Below are positions 18,823 to 27,136 of a stretch of 64,000 nt of DNA, piece after piece (positions within the stretch are counted from its first letter, which is position 1; every line of letters starts with the position of its first letter). Location of the stretch: the NCBI RefSeq assembly GCF_002752655.1, contig NZ_CP023738.1, forward strand, positions 221,281-285,280, in the 5' to 3' direction. The translations under genes were made by a program, and so were the position numbers. The notes under the pieces were generated by a model, which was given only the letters and a program-made list of their open reading frames with translations, was not told where the DNA came from and did no database searches. This DNA is from Methylosinus trichosporium OB3b (GTDB lineage Bacteria > Pseudomonadota > Alphaproteobacteria > Rhizobiales > Beijerinckiaceae).

Positions 18823-19562
18823 AGCAACGTCTCGCAGCCCTGCTGGGCCTCGTGCTGTTCCTCGGCGCATGGGAGCTCGCTCCCCTGCTCACTCCGGGAG
18901 CGCATGCGCTTCTCCCCGTCCCCAGCCAATTGCCCGGAGCCTTCTGGCGCGAGTTCCAGAACGGCGTCTGGCTCGCCTGTGTCGGCGCGAGCCTGTCGCA
19001 TTATCTCATCGGCCTCGGCGTCGGCGTGGCGTTCGGCGTCGCGGCGGGCGTCGCGACCGGCGCGCTTCCGCCGCTCGAATGGGCGACGGCCTGGATCACG
19101 CGCATTCTCCGCCCTATCCCCGGCCTCGCCTGGATTCCCTTCGCCATCCTCTGGTTCGGCGTCGAGGAGAAGGCGGCGGTGTTCATCATCGCCATCGGCG
19201 TGTTCTGGATCGTCTATTTCTCCGCCCATGGCGCCATTCGCAATGTGGATCGCGATCTCGTCGAGGTGGCCGCCGCTTTCGGCTTCAGAACCAGCTGGGA
19301 GAAGCTGGTGAAGGTGCAGTTTCCGGCGAGCCTGCCCGGCATTCTCGTCGGCGTGCGCACCTCGCTCGGCCAGGCCTGGATGGCCGTGGTCGCCGCCGAA
19401 CTGTTCGGCGTCGCCGGACTCGGGCAGCGGATGAACCAAGCCTCCAGCCTGCTCGCCACCGATATCGTCGTCGTCTACATGCTGACCATGGCGGCGCTCT
19501 ACGGCTTGATCGACATGGCATTCATCTTCGCGCAATCGAGGCTTCTCACATGGAAGGCGTGA
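18819..19562 (+). CDS. ABC transporter permease, NitT/TauT (SsuC-like) type
   Basis: Inner-membrane permease of 247 residues with about six helices. The EAA loop that docks the ATPase is EVAAAFGFRTSWEKLVKV followed by FPASLPGILVG. It starts at ATG 18819, overlapping the stop of the DUF3604 gene, and its TGA overlaps the A of the ATPase ATG at 19562. With the ATPase and the divergent binding protein it makes a complete importer of the sulfonate/nitrate/taurine class. The sequence does not distinguish these ligands; the neighbouring sulfite dehydrogenase favours a sulfonate. Confidence 0.88.
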   Translation: MKQRLAALLGLVLFLGAWELAPLLTPGAHALLPVPSQLPGAFWREFQNGVWLACVGASLSHYLIGLGVGVAFGVAAGVATGALPPLEWATAWITRILRPIPGLAWIPFAILWFGVEEKAAVFIIAIGVFWIVYFSAHGAIRNVDRDLVEVAAAFGFRTSWEKLVKVQFPASLPGILVGVRTSLGQAWMAVVAAELFGVAGLGQRMNQASSLLATDIVVVYMLTMAALYGLIDMAFIFAQSRLLTWKA

Positions 19563-20299
19563 TGGCGCCGCTCATCGAGATCGAGGGGCTGGCGCTCGGC
19601 TATGAGCACGACGGCGCCCATGTCGCCGTGCTGGAGCGGCTCGATCTGACGATCACGCGCGGGGAATTCATCGCGATCCTCGGCGCCTCCGGCGTCGGCA
19701 AATCGACCTTGCTGCGCGTGCTGATCGGCCTCGCCGCGCCTTCGGCCGGCGCATTGCGATTCGACGCGCGATCCGATTGCGCCATGGCGCTGGTGTTTCA
19801 GGATGCGCGATTGCTTCCCTGGCGGCGCGTCGAGGCCAATGTGGCGCTCGGCCTCGAAAAGATGAAGCTTTCGAAAGCGGAGCGCCACATTCGCGCGCTG
19901 GACGCATTGCGCGGCGTCGGGCTCGAGAACTATGCGGAGCGCTTTCCGCATCAGCTCTCCGGCGGACAGAGGCAGCGCGTCGCCCTCGCCCGCGCGCTCG
20001 CGGTGCAGCCGGACCTGCTGCTGATGGACGAACCTTTCTCCGCACTGGACGCGCCGACGCGACAACGCCTGCAGGACGATCTGCTCGAGCTCTGGCGCGA
20101 GACCGGCAAGACAATCCTCTTCGTGACGCATGACATCGACGAAGCGGTCTATCTCGCCGACCGCGTGATCGCGCTCGGCGGCAAGCCGGGCGAGGTCCGC
20201 GCCTCCGTCACGATCGACGTCGCGCGCCCGCGTCGACGCGCCGACCCGTGTCTGCGCGACATCGCCGCGCTCGTCGAGACCAAGCTGCGCATCGAATGA
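19550..20299 (+). CDS. ABC transporter ATP-binding protein, NitT/TauT (SsuB-like) type
   Basis: ATPase of 249 residues that powers the importer. Walker A is GASGVGKST, the Q-loop VFQDARLLPW, the signature LSGGQRQRVALARAL, Walker B LLLMDEPFSALD, and the switch histidine is in FVTHDIDEA. The Q-loop with RLLPW is characteristic of the SsuB/TauB/NrtD group. Two starts are possible: ATG 19550, used here, and ATG 19562, which overlaps the permease stop as TGATG and follows GGAAGG closely. It is the last gene of the operon. Confidence 0.9.
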   Translation: MEGVMAPLIEIEGLALGYEHDGAHVAVLERLDLTITRGEFIAILGASGVGKSTLLRVLIGLAAPSAGALRFDARSDCAMALVFQDARLLPWRRVEANVALGLEKMKLSKAERHIRALDALRGVGLENYAERFPHQLSGGQRQRVALARALAVQPDLLLMDEPFSALDAPTRQRLQDDLLELWRETGKTILFVTHDIDEAVYLADRVIALGGKPGEVRASVTIDVARPRRRADPCLRDIAALVETKLRIE

Positions 20300-20404
20300 C
20301 CGGGTTCACGGGCGGCGAGACATAGTGCGTAGCCGATGTCTGGAGAGCGAGACTTCAAGCTCGATCTTCGAATCGGCTGACCCGAAGGCCTCCGGCCGCA
20401 GTTG

Positions 20405-20430
20405 TTGACATTTGTCTACAGAAAATATCT
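20405..20430 (+). promoter_or_regulatory. Candidate promoter of the RibD-like gene
   Basis: A perfect TTGACA lies at 20,405-20,410 and TATCTG at 20,425-20,430, with a spacer of 14 bases, shorter than ideal. It is 40 bases before the GTG start at 20,471, which has its own GGGAGG ribosome site. This supports the later start rather than the TTG that overlaps the -35 box. Confidence 0.3.
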
Positions 20431-20470
20431 GCGCGCGTCTGGCGCGTTCATCGAAGCGGGAGGGCGCAGC

Positions 20471-21229
20471 GTGCGAGTCGAAGGCGCGAGCATCGGCGGC
20501 GAGACGCCGCCCATCGCCGCGGATATATTCGCTCCCTTCTCCGAGACGCCGTCTGAGCGCCCTTTCGTGGTGGGTCAGGTCGGTCAGTCGCTCGATGGCC
20601 GCATCGCCACGCTCTGTGGCGAATCGCGCGACATCAGCGGACAGGCGGCCCTGGATCATCTGCATCGCATCCGGGCCCATGTCGACGCCGTGATCGTCGG
20701 CGCTCGCACCATCGTTCTGGACGATCCGCAGCTCTCTGTTCGACGTGTCCCAGGAACGAATCCGGCGCGCGTCGTGATCGATCCATCCGGCCGTCTCGAC
20801 TCCCGCGGTCGATGGCTGGCCGATGACGGCGCGCGGCGCATTCTCGTCACAGGCGAGCGCTCGTCCGTCTCTTGCGGCGCGGAGACGATTCGTCTCGAAT
20901 CGCACGCCGGAATCATTCCGCCCGCGGCGATCGTCGAGGCGCTTTTCTCTCGCGGGTTGAAGCGCATCCTCGTCGAGGGCGGCGCTCGGACGCTCTCGAC
21001 CTTTCTCGAGACGGGACATCTCGATCGGCTGCATGTGCTCGTCGCGCCGATGATCATCGGATCCGGCCAAGCAGGCCTCGACCTGCCGCCGATCGCGAAG
21101 CTGGAGAGTGCGCTGCGGCCGCGCGTCCGGGCGCATCTCCTGGAGGGCGGCGACGTGCTTTTCGACTGCGATCTATCCGCATGTCGCTGGAATTTCCGAG
21201 CAGGCGCGCGCGGGAGAGAGAGGCCGTGA
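20471..21229 (+). CDS. RibD C-terminal-domain reductase (dihydrofolate-reductase fold)
   Basis: A stand-alone pyrimidine/pteridine reductase domain of 252 residues, like the C-terminal half of RibD, which uses NADPH to reduce the ribosyl group of a diaminopyrimidine. Visible motifs are GQVGQSLDGRIA, the DAVIVGARTIVLDDPQL stretch, ARVVIDPSGRLD and the ILVEGGARTLSTFLE signature, with GSGQAGL near the end. The deaminase half of RibD is missing, so it is not a complete riboflavin enzyme. GTG 20471 is chosen because GGGAGG precedes it. It is convergent with an operon holding a PTPS-like protein, a methyltransferase and a glycosyltransferase, which suggests a special pteridine or flavin-like product rather than housekeeping riboflavin. 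Confidence 0.82.
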   Translation: MRVEGASIGGETPPIAADIFAPFSETPSERPFVVGQVGQSLDGRIATLCGESRDISGQAALDHLHRIRAHVDAVIVGARTIVLDDPQLSVRRVPGTNPARVVIDPSGRLDSRGRWLADDGARRILVTGERSSVSCGAETIRLESHAGIIPPAAIVEALFSRGLKRILVEGGARTLSTFLETGHLDRLHVLVAPMIIGSGQAGLDLPPIAKLESALRPRVRAHLLEGGDVLFDCDLSACRWNFRAGARGRERP

Positions 21230-21356
21230 CGCGGAATGCGGCATTCGATCCTCTATTGCGGCGATTTGGATATCCCGGCTCCGCAGCGATGGATCACCGA
21301 TGGACCAATGGATCGGGCTTCGTCGAACCGGCGAAAGCCGTGCTCGGGACGCGCAT

Positions 21357-22208
21357 CTAGGAACCTGCGGCGCCCGGCGGCCGTGCGAAAATATCGATAT
21401 GGTCGATCTCGCAAGACGTGGAGCCGCGCCGAAACGCGCGCCATTCCTCGACTACCGCCTCCGGAACGAGCGCCGTCTCGATCACCGCCTGAGCCGAGCC
21501 TTCGACGAGAGCGCCGATCAATTCGGCGTCGGATCGGCCGAGGCGCCAGGGGCTCGCTCCGCGCTCGACGACATATCCTCTCCTCTCGAGATCGCACTGG
21601 AGCAGAAACACCGCGCTCGGGCCGGCGGCGGGACCAAAGCCTTTGTCCCGCATCTGATGTTGGAGAAAGGCTTGGAGCATCGCCTCATCGGCGGGATGCG
21701 CGGGCCGCCAACGCTCGCGTCCCTCATAGGACAGCGTCGCGTAGAGCGGCAGGCGTCGCCGCTCCAGCTCGTCACAGAATTGCCCGATCCATGTCGCGGA
21801 GACGAGGTCGAGGAACGCCGCCGTCGTGACGAGATCGGGCGCGTCGTCGAGGGCGTCGCGGTCGAAGACGGCGAGGTCGATCGGCTCCAGGTGGATCTCG
21901 AGCCGTCGATCCGCCTTGCGCAACACGAGCGGCGCGTCGCAGTCCACGCGATCCGCCCAAGCTACCAGCGCGGCTCGCGCCGCCGCGAGGAGCGCCTCGT
22001 CATGATCGACGAGGCGCCAGCGCTGCCGGCGCGGCAAGCGCGACGCCTGCGCCCGGACATTGGAGCCGGCGCCACAAGCGAGATCGAGGATCGACATCTC
22101 GTCGCGTCCGGCGAACGCCGCCTCCACGAGAGCCTGCACACGGGGATCGCGCGCGGCGTGATCGGCGGGCTCACGCAAGGCGAGCCAATCGGCGGAAAAG
22201 GCGCTCAC
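21357..22208 (-). CDS. Class I SAM-dependent methyltransferase
   Basis: A methyltransferase of 283 residues with the SAM-binding motif ILDLACGAGSN (about residues 42-52), followed by LVDHDEALLAAA, the acidic end of strand 2. It starts at GTG 22208, overlapping the stop of the glycosyltransferase gene (GTGA). It is the last gene of a four-gene operon. The substrate is unknown; the neighbours suggest it methylates a pteridine, a sugar or their conjugate. The final segment ends with CEIDHIDIFARPP, which is not diagnostic. Confidence 0.8.
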   Translation of the reverse strand: MSAFSADWLALREPADHAARDPRVQALVEAAFAGRDEMSILDLACGAGSNVRAQASRLPRRQRWRLVDHDEALLAAARAALVAWADRVDCDAPLVLRKADRRLEIHLEPIDLAVFDRDALDDAPDLVTTAAFLDLVSATWIGQFCDELERRRLPLYATLSYEGRERWRPAHPADEAMLQAFLQHQMRDKGFGPAAGPSAVFLLQCDLERRGYVVERGASPWRLGRSDAELIGALVEGSAQAVIETALVPEAVVEEWRAFRRGSTSCEIDHIDIFARPPGAAGS

Positions 22209-23263
22209 GCGCCGCTCGCTCCCACTTCGGCCGTAACGCGCGCGACGACGCGCGCCGTCTCGTCCCAGCGCGGAAGGCCCTGACCGGCGCGCCAAGACGC
22301 CTCGGCCAATCCGAGCCGCAGAGCGGGCTCGCCGATCGCCTCGCGAAGCGCGTCCCGCAAGGCGACGACGTCGCCGGGGCGACACTTCAAAGCGGCGCCC
22401 TCCGGGACGGTCTCCGCGGCTGCGCCGCCAGTCGATGCGATGATGGGGAGCCCATGCGCCATCGCCTCGGCGAGCGCCATCCCATAGCCTTCATAGCGAG
22501 AGGCGGAGACGAAGAGATCGGCCTGGTCATAGACCTCCGCGAGCTTCTCGCTCGCAATCTCCCCCGACAGCTCGATGCGCGGCTCGAGACCTTTCGCCGC
22601 GATCTGCGTTTCGAGCGCCCTCGCGGCGTCGGGCGCGTGGGAGAGGCTCCCGACGATGCGCAGACGCCAATCGAGATCGACAAGCCCGCCGAGGGCTTCG
22701 ACGAGAACGTCGTGCGCCTTGCGTGGAATGACCGCGCCGACGACGAGCAGCGACGTCGGCGCGCCTGACCCCCGCGCGCGCGGCGCCGGATCGACCCCGG
22801 GAGGCGCGACGCTGATCGTCTCGGGCGCGAGCCCGAAGTCTCGGACGAGGAGAGCGCGCGTATGCGCGCTGGTGACGATCACATGCGCGGCGAGCGACAA
22901 GGCCCGCCGCTCGCTCTCGAGCAGCGCCGCAGCGCGCTCCGGGACGAGGCCGCTCTCGAGCGAGAGCGGATGATGACAGAGCGCGACGATCCGGGGACCG
23001 AGCGCGCGAACGGCGGCTTCCGGCAGAGCGCCATAGGCGAGCCCGTCGATCAGGAGCACGTCTCCTGCGCGGCGATGCCGCGCGATCGCCTCGATGACCC
23101 GTGCGACATCGTCGGCGGAGGGGGCGGGAAAGGTCGGTGGAAGGGCGCAGCGCGCCGCCTCGACGCCGCGCTCGGCCAGTCCCGCGAGCACGCGCCGGTC
23201 GTATTCATAGCCGCCCGAGCGTGTGGAGATGTCACCCGGGATCGCGAACACGATCCCGGTCAT
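22205..23263 (-). CDS. Glycosyltransferase family 4
   Basis: A GT-B glycosyltransferase of 352 residues. The C-terminal nucleotide-sugar domain is clear: [20 protein letters not shown], then [20 protein letters not shown] with the E-x7-E type motif, and [14 protein letters not shown]. The N-terminal half begins [20 protein letters not shown], which places the acceptor loop at the start of strand 1. It overlaps the upstream PTPS-like gene and the downstream methyltransferase gene by four bases each, so the three products should be made in fixed ratio. Soluble; no membrane helix. Donor and acceptor unknown. Confidence 0.88.
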   Translation of the reverse strand: MTGIVFAIPGDISTRSGGYEYDRRVLAGLAERGVEAARCALPPTFPAPSADDVARVIEAIARHRRAGDVLLIDGLAYGALPEAAVRALGPRIVALCHHPLSLESGLVPERAAALLESERRALSLAAHVIVTSAHTRALLVRDFGLAPETISVAPPGVDPAPRARGSGAPTSLLVVGAVIPRKAHDVLVEALGGLVDLDWRLRIVGSLSHAPDAARALETQIAAKGLEPRIELSGEIASEKLAEVYDQADLFVSASRYEGYGMALAEAMAHGLPIIASTGGAAAETVPEGAALKCRPGDVVALRDALREAIGEPALRLGLAEASWRAGQGLPRWDETARVVARVTAEVGASGA

Positions 23264-23664
23264 CCGGCGACCGGTCCCTCGAACCAGGCGCGCGCTACAT
23301 GCGACTCGTGCAGCGTCACGCGGATGCGAGAGACGCCCTCGCCGCCGGGACCGAGCGCCCCGGCGCGCGCAGCCTGCGCCAGAGCGTCGAAAATATGCCG
23401 AGACAGGAACTCCGTGGTGGTCTGCACGCCCTCGAAGGTCTCGACCTCGTCGAGATTGCGATAGGCGAGCGGCGCGAGAATCGCCTTCAGCGCGTCATGG
23501 GCGCGGCCGATGTCGACGACAACATTGTCCTCGGTGAGCTGCTCCCGAAAGAAGGCCACGTCGACGACGAAGGTCGCGCCGTGCAGCCTCTGCGCCGGCC
23601 CGAACAGCTCCCCGCGAAAGCTGTGGGCGATCATGATGTGGTCGCGAACTTCGACGGCGTACAA
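23260..23664 (-). CDS. Divergent 6-pyruvoyl-tetrahydropterin synthase / QueD-like protein
   Basis: A T-fold protein of 134 residues, the length of QueD and PTPS. It starts at TTG 23664, with AAGGAG six bases upstream. [21 protein letters not shown] aligns with the metal-site strand of QueD, and [14 protein letters not shown] carries the glutamate (E120) that anchors the pterin ring in the family. Two normally essential positions have changed: the second His of the HGH zinc pair is Ala30, and the catalytic Cys two residues before RLHG is Ala24. H14 and H28 remain. It therefore probably binds a pterin-like ring but should not perform the usual PTPS or QueD reaction. It overlaps the GT4 gene by four bases and follows the dehydrogenase by ten. 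Confidence 0.72.
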   Translation of the reverse strand: MYAVEVRDHIMIAHSFRGELFGPAQRLHGATFVVDVAFFREQLTEDNVVVDIGRAHDALKAILAPLAYRNLDEVETFEGVQTTTEFLSRHIFDALAQAARAGALGPGGEGVSRIRVTLHESHVARAWFEGPVAG

Positions 23665-23674
23665 ATGCGTCTCC

Positions 23675-24697
23675 TTATCGAGAGGATGGATAGCGAATGA
23701 CGGTCGCGAGGCCCGGCGCGTCCGCCGCGAGGAGCCGCGGCAGCTCCTGCGCTGCATCGGAGAAGGCGACTTCCTCGCCGATGAGCGCGTCGAGGCGCTC
23801 GTCGCCGAGAAGCTCCAGCGCCTTGTCGAGCCGACGCGCATAGGTCCAACGTGCGCGGCGGGACGCCGCGACGTGTCCGACCTGCGACGAGATCAGCTGC
23901 AGGCGCTTGGCGTGAAAGGCGCCGCCGAGCGGAACCGGCGTGTCGCCCGCGCCGTGCCAGCTCGTCTCGACGATCTTCGCCTCGAGGCCGCCGCAGGCGA
24001 TGGCGAGCGCGAGCCCCGCGGCCGTGGCGCTCGCATGAAAAACGATGTCGGCCTCCGATGTCCCGAGCGAGAGATCGCGCGCAGACCGGAACATTACACC
24101 GAGATCGGAGCACACGGGACCGCGCGCCTCGTCCTTGTCGACGACCACGACCTCGGCGCCCGGAAGCCGCGCCGCGAGAAAAGCGATCAGCAGCCCGAGA
24201 ACCCCGGCGCCGACGACGACGATACGGTCGCCGGGCCCGGCGCCCGCGTCCCAGAGCGCGTTGAGCGCCGTCTCCATATTCGCGCCGAGCGTTGCGCGGC
24301 GCAGCGGCGTGGCGGGAGGGATGGCGCGAAGCGCAGAAAGTGGCGCGACGAAGCGATCCTGGTGCGGATGGAGGCAGAAGACGGTTCGGCCGATCCAGTC
24401 GGCCGGGCCCGCCTCGACGACGCCCGCAGCGCAATAGCCATATTTCACCGGAAACGGGAAATCGCCCTCCTGAAAGGGCGCGCGCATCCGCGCATGCTCG
24501 GTAGCCGGGACGCGTCCTTCGAGCACCAGACGCTCGGTGCCTCGGCTGATCGCGCTCCAGCTCGTCGCGACAAGCGCCTCGTCCGGCCCCGGAGCCGGAA
24601 GGAGCTGCACGCGTAGACGCGCCAGCCGCGGCGCTTCGAACCACAGAGCGCGCGCCTCATTTTGAGGCTTTTGATAGGAGTTTACGCTCGCAGACAC
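23675..24697 (-). CDS. Zinc-type alcohol-dehydrogenase-like oxidoreductase (MDR family)
   Basis: A medium-chain dehydrogenase/reductase of 340 residues. The cofactor-binding fold is [20 protein letters not shown], followed by [10 protein letters not shown], where the aspartates suggest NAD(H). The N-terminal section [20 protein letters not shown] resembles BchC-like members. The classical catalytic Cys and four-Cys structural zinc cluster are not evident, so zinc may be absent. GTG 24697, behind AGGGG, is the best start; an upstream ATG would extend into the divergent promoter. It is the first gene of the operon leading into the PTPS-like, GT4 and methyltransferase genes. It could oxidise a side-chain alcohol of the pteridine product (inference). 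Confidence 0.75.
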   Translation of the reverse strand: MSASVNSYQKPQNEARALWFEAPRLARLRVQLLPAPGPDEALVATSWSAISRGTERLVLEGRVPATEHARMRAPFQEGDFPFPVKYGYCAAGVVEAGPADWIGRTVFCLHPHQDRFVAPLSALRAIPPATPLRRATLGANMETALNALWDAGAGPGDRIVVVGAGVLGLLIAFLAARLPGAEVVVVDKDEARGPVCSDLGVMFRSARDLSLGTSEADIVFHASATAAGLALAIACGGLEAKIVETSWHGAGDTPVPLGGAFHAKRLQLISSQVGHVAASRRARWTYARRLDKALELLGDERLDALIGEEVAFSDAAQELPRLLAADAPGLATVIRYPSSR

Positions 24698-24783
24698 TTT
24701 GCAGACCCCTGCTTTTGCTAATAAGTGTAATCGAAGGCGCGATCCGGCGCCAGCGATATCCCATATCGGCAATAGGAAACACG

Positions 24784-26586
24784 ATGCACGGTCGCATCTC
24801 GCCGCGGACACCCACCGGGCTGCAGAGCCTCGCGGAGCTCGAACGCCGGCGTCTCGTCGTCCTCGCCGTGAACGGCCTCATCTATCTCGTCATGCTGGGC
24901 TGGCTCGCGGCGAGCCTCGGCGCGGGCGGCTGGAGCATCCTGCGCGTCGCTATTCTCCTCGCTTTCGCGATCGCCGCGCCATGGAGCGTGCTCGGCTTCT
25001 GCAACGCCGCCATCGGCTTTTGGCTTCTGCATTTTCACCGCGACGGCCTCGCCGCTGTCGCGCCCTTCGCGCGTTCCGCCGAAACGGACGCGCCGCTACG
25101 CAGCCGGACGGCGATGCTGCTCACCCTGCGGAACGAGGACCCGGCGCGCGCCCTCGCGAGGATGCGCGCGATGATGGCGAGCGTGGCGACGACGGGCTTC
25201 GCCGATCGCTTCGACTGGTTCGTCCTCAGCGACACCAGTGATCCCCGGATCGCCGCGCGCGAGGAGACCTTGCTCGCGCGCTGGAAGATGGCGGCTCCCC
25301 ATGACGCGGCGCGGCTGCATTATCGCCGCCGCGCGGAAAACAGGGGCTATAAAGCCGGCAACATCCGCGATTTCTGCGAAGCCTCCGGCGCAGGGTTCGA
25401 GTTCATGATCCCGCTCGACGCCGACAGCCTGATGGACGGCGAGACGATTCTGCGGCTGGCGCGCATCGGCGAAGCGCATCCGATGATCGGCATTCTGCAG
25501 AGCCTCGTCGTCGGGACGCCCTCCGATTCGGCCTTCGCGCGCATCTTTCAGTTCGGTATGCGCCATGGGATGCGCACCTACACCATGGGCGCGACATGGT
25601 GGGCGGGCGATTGCGGACCGTTCTGGGGACATAATGCGCTCGTCCGCGTCGCGCCTTTCGCAGAGCGCTGCGCGCTGCCCATGCTGAAGGGCGGCCGGCA
25701 TATCCTCTCGCATGATCAGATCGAGGCGGCGCTGATGCGACGCGCCGGTTTCGAGGTGCGCGCGCTGCCGCAGGAGAGCGGAAGCTTCGAGGAGAACCCT
25801 CCGGATTTGCTGGCCTTCGTGCTGCGCGATCTTCGCTGGTGCCAGGGCAACATGCAATATATCGAATTGCTGCGCCTGCCGGGCCTTCTGCCCGTGAGCC
25901 GATTTCAGCTCGTATGGGCGATCAGCATGTTCATCGGCGCTCCCGCCTGGACTGCGATCATCTCGCTCGGCGCCGCGGCTCCGGCTCTCGAGGACGTCTC
26001 ATCTCTCGCCGCAGGTTCACTACGCGAAATCTATCTGACCTTTCTCGGTTTCTTTCTCGCGCCCAAACTCCTCGGCCTGCTGGATGTCCTGCTGACGCCC
26101 GGTGGCCTCGCGCGTTATGGCGGCGCGGCGCGGTTCTCGATCGGGGCCGCGATCGAGATCGCGAGCTCCTTCATCATCGGAGCCGTCGCCACGCTGAGCG
26201 AGACGATGTTTCTCGCCGGCCTCGCACTCGGCCGCACGGTCGGTTGGCCGGCGCAGAGGCGCGATGCGCGTGGGCTCGCGCTGCACGAGGCGGCCAAGGC
26301 CCTCTATCTGCATTTCCTCTTCGGCGTGGCGACGCTCGCGCTCGGCTTCGTTTTCGCGCCGCGGCTCGCCCTGTGGTCCCTTCCCGTGACCATCGGCTAT
26401 GTCATCGCCGCGCCCTTCGCGGTCTCGACAGCCCGGCCCGGGCTCGGAGACTGGTTTCGCCGCCACCTTCTCTGCGCGACGCCCGAGGAACTGGCCTCGG
26501 CTGAAATCCTGCGCAGGATCGAGTCGAGAATGCCGTCCCCAGAGCGCGCGCGTCCCTGCAAAGGCGAGGGAGCGCAGGCCGGATGA
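24784..26586 (+). CDS. OpgH/MdoH-like membrane glycosyltransferase (GT2)
   Basis: A processive-type family 2 glycosyltransferase of 600 residues. Two helices lie at the N-terminus (~25-75). The cytoplasmic GT domain has MIPLDADSLMDG (the DxD motif), PFWGHNALVR, GGRHILSHDQIEAALMRRAG and RDLRWCQGN, the last being typical of OpgH. Four to five helices follow (residues ~370-580). E. coli OpgH, which makes the beta-glucan backbone of periplasmic glucans, is longer (~850), mostly because of its N-terminal region. No opgG is adjacent. ATG 24784 follows AGGAAAC; an upstream TTG at 24715 is less likely. It is divergent from the pteridine operon across 86 bases, so the two may share control. Confidence 0.85.
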   Translation: MHGRISPRTPTGLQSLAELERRRLVVLAVNGLIYLVMLGWLAASLGAGGWSILRVAILLAFAIAAPWSVLGFCNAAIGFWLLHFHRDGLAAVAPFARSAETDAPLRSRTAMLLTLRNEDPARALARMRAMMASVATTGFADRFDWFVLSDTSDPRIAAREETLLARWKMAAPHDAARLHYRRRAENRGYKAGNIRDFCEASGAGFEFMIPLDADSLMDGETILRLARIGEAHPMIGILQSLVVGTPSDSAFARIFQFGMRHGMRTYTMGATWWAGDCGPFWGHNALVRVAPFAERCALPMLKGGRHILSHDQIEAALMRRAGFEVRALPQESGSFEENPPDLLAFVLRDLRWCQGNMQYIELLRLPGLLPVSRFQLVWAISMFIGAPAWTAIISLGAAAPALEDVSSLAAGSLREIYLTFLGFFLAPKLLGLLDVLLTPGGLARYGGAARFSIGAAIEIASSFIIGAVATLSETMFLAGLALGRTVGWPAQRRDARGLALHEAAKALYLHFLFGVATLALGFVFAPRLALWSLPVTIGYVIAAPFAVSTARPGLGDWFRRHLLCATPEELASAEILRRIESRMPSPERARPCKGEGAQAG

Positions 26587-26689
26587 CGACGTCGCCTCGA
26601 CGCGGCTCGCCCGTTCACGCCAGCGCATCCGCTCGGCCAACAGCGAGATCCAGAACGTCTTGTTCGAAGCGAGCTGGAGAATCAGTTTC

Positions 26690-27032
26690 GTGCTCGCAAG
26701 CGCGCGATCGGATCCAGCTGACGTCTCGATGAGACCTATGTGAAAGGCGAAGGCTGCTGGAAATATCTGTATCTGGCCGTCGACAACGCAGGCGCGACGG
26801 TGGACTTCCTGCTGACGGCGAAGCGGAACTGCAAAGCCGCGATGCGCTTTTTGCGCAAGGCGATCGGCCAGCATGGCGAACCGGAGAAGATCACGATCGA
26901 CAAAGGCGGCTCCAACACGTCAGCGATCGAACGCTACAATGCGGAGCATGAAGCGGACATCGAAATCCGACGCATCGAATATCTCAATGATATCGTCGAG
27001 CAGGACCATCGAGCGGTGAAGCGAGTGACGCG
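26690..27032 (+). pseudogene. IS6-family transposase fragment (middle part)
   Basis: The translation matches residues ~58-177 of the intact transposases at 55.6 and 57.0 kb (for example KAIGQHGEPEKITIDK). A TGA replaces the Trp codon of SSWRLDETYV, the 5' end is missing, and the match stops after VKRVTR. Only the central DDE region remains, so it cannot be active. It marks the left edge of the efflux block; a same-strand fragment holding the C-terminus lies at the right edge (34.3 kb). Confidence 0.85.
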
Positions 27033-27136
27033 GCGTCGAGAAATTCGTCGACGCCGGCTATGAACATCGAGCGACAGAATGGTCGGGGACGTCCAGGCGG
27101 CGCGATCCGTCACGACCCTTCGCGTCATGGCGCGCG

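Noticed and set aside
23260..23841. Longer start for the PTPS-like gene
   Set aside because: The N-terminal extension is Ser/Arg-rich antisense of the dehydrogenase gene. The TTG at 23,664 with AAGGAG gives the normal family length.
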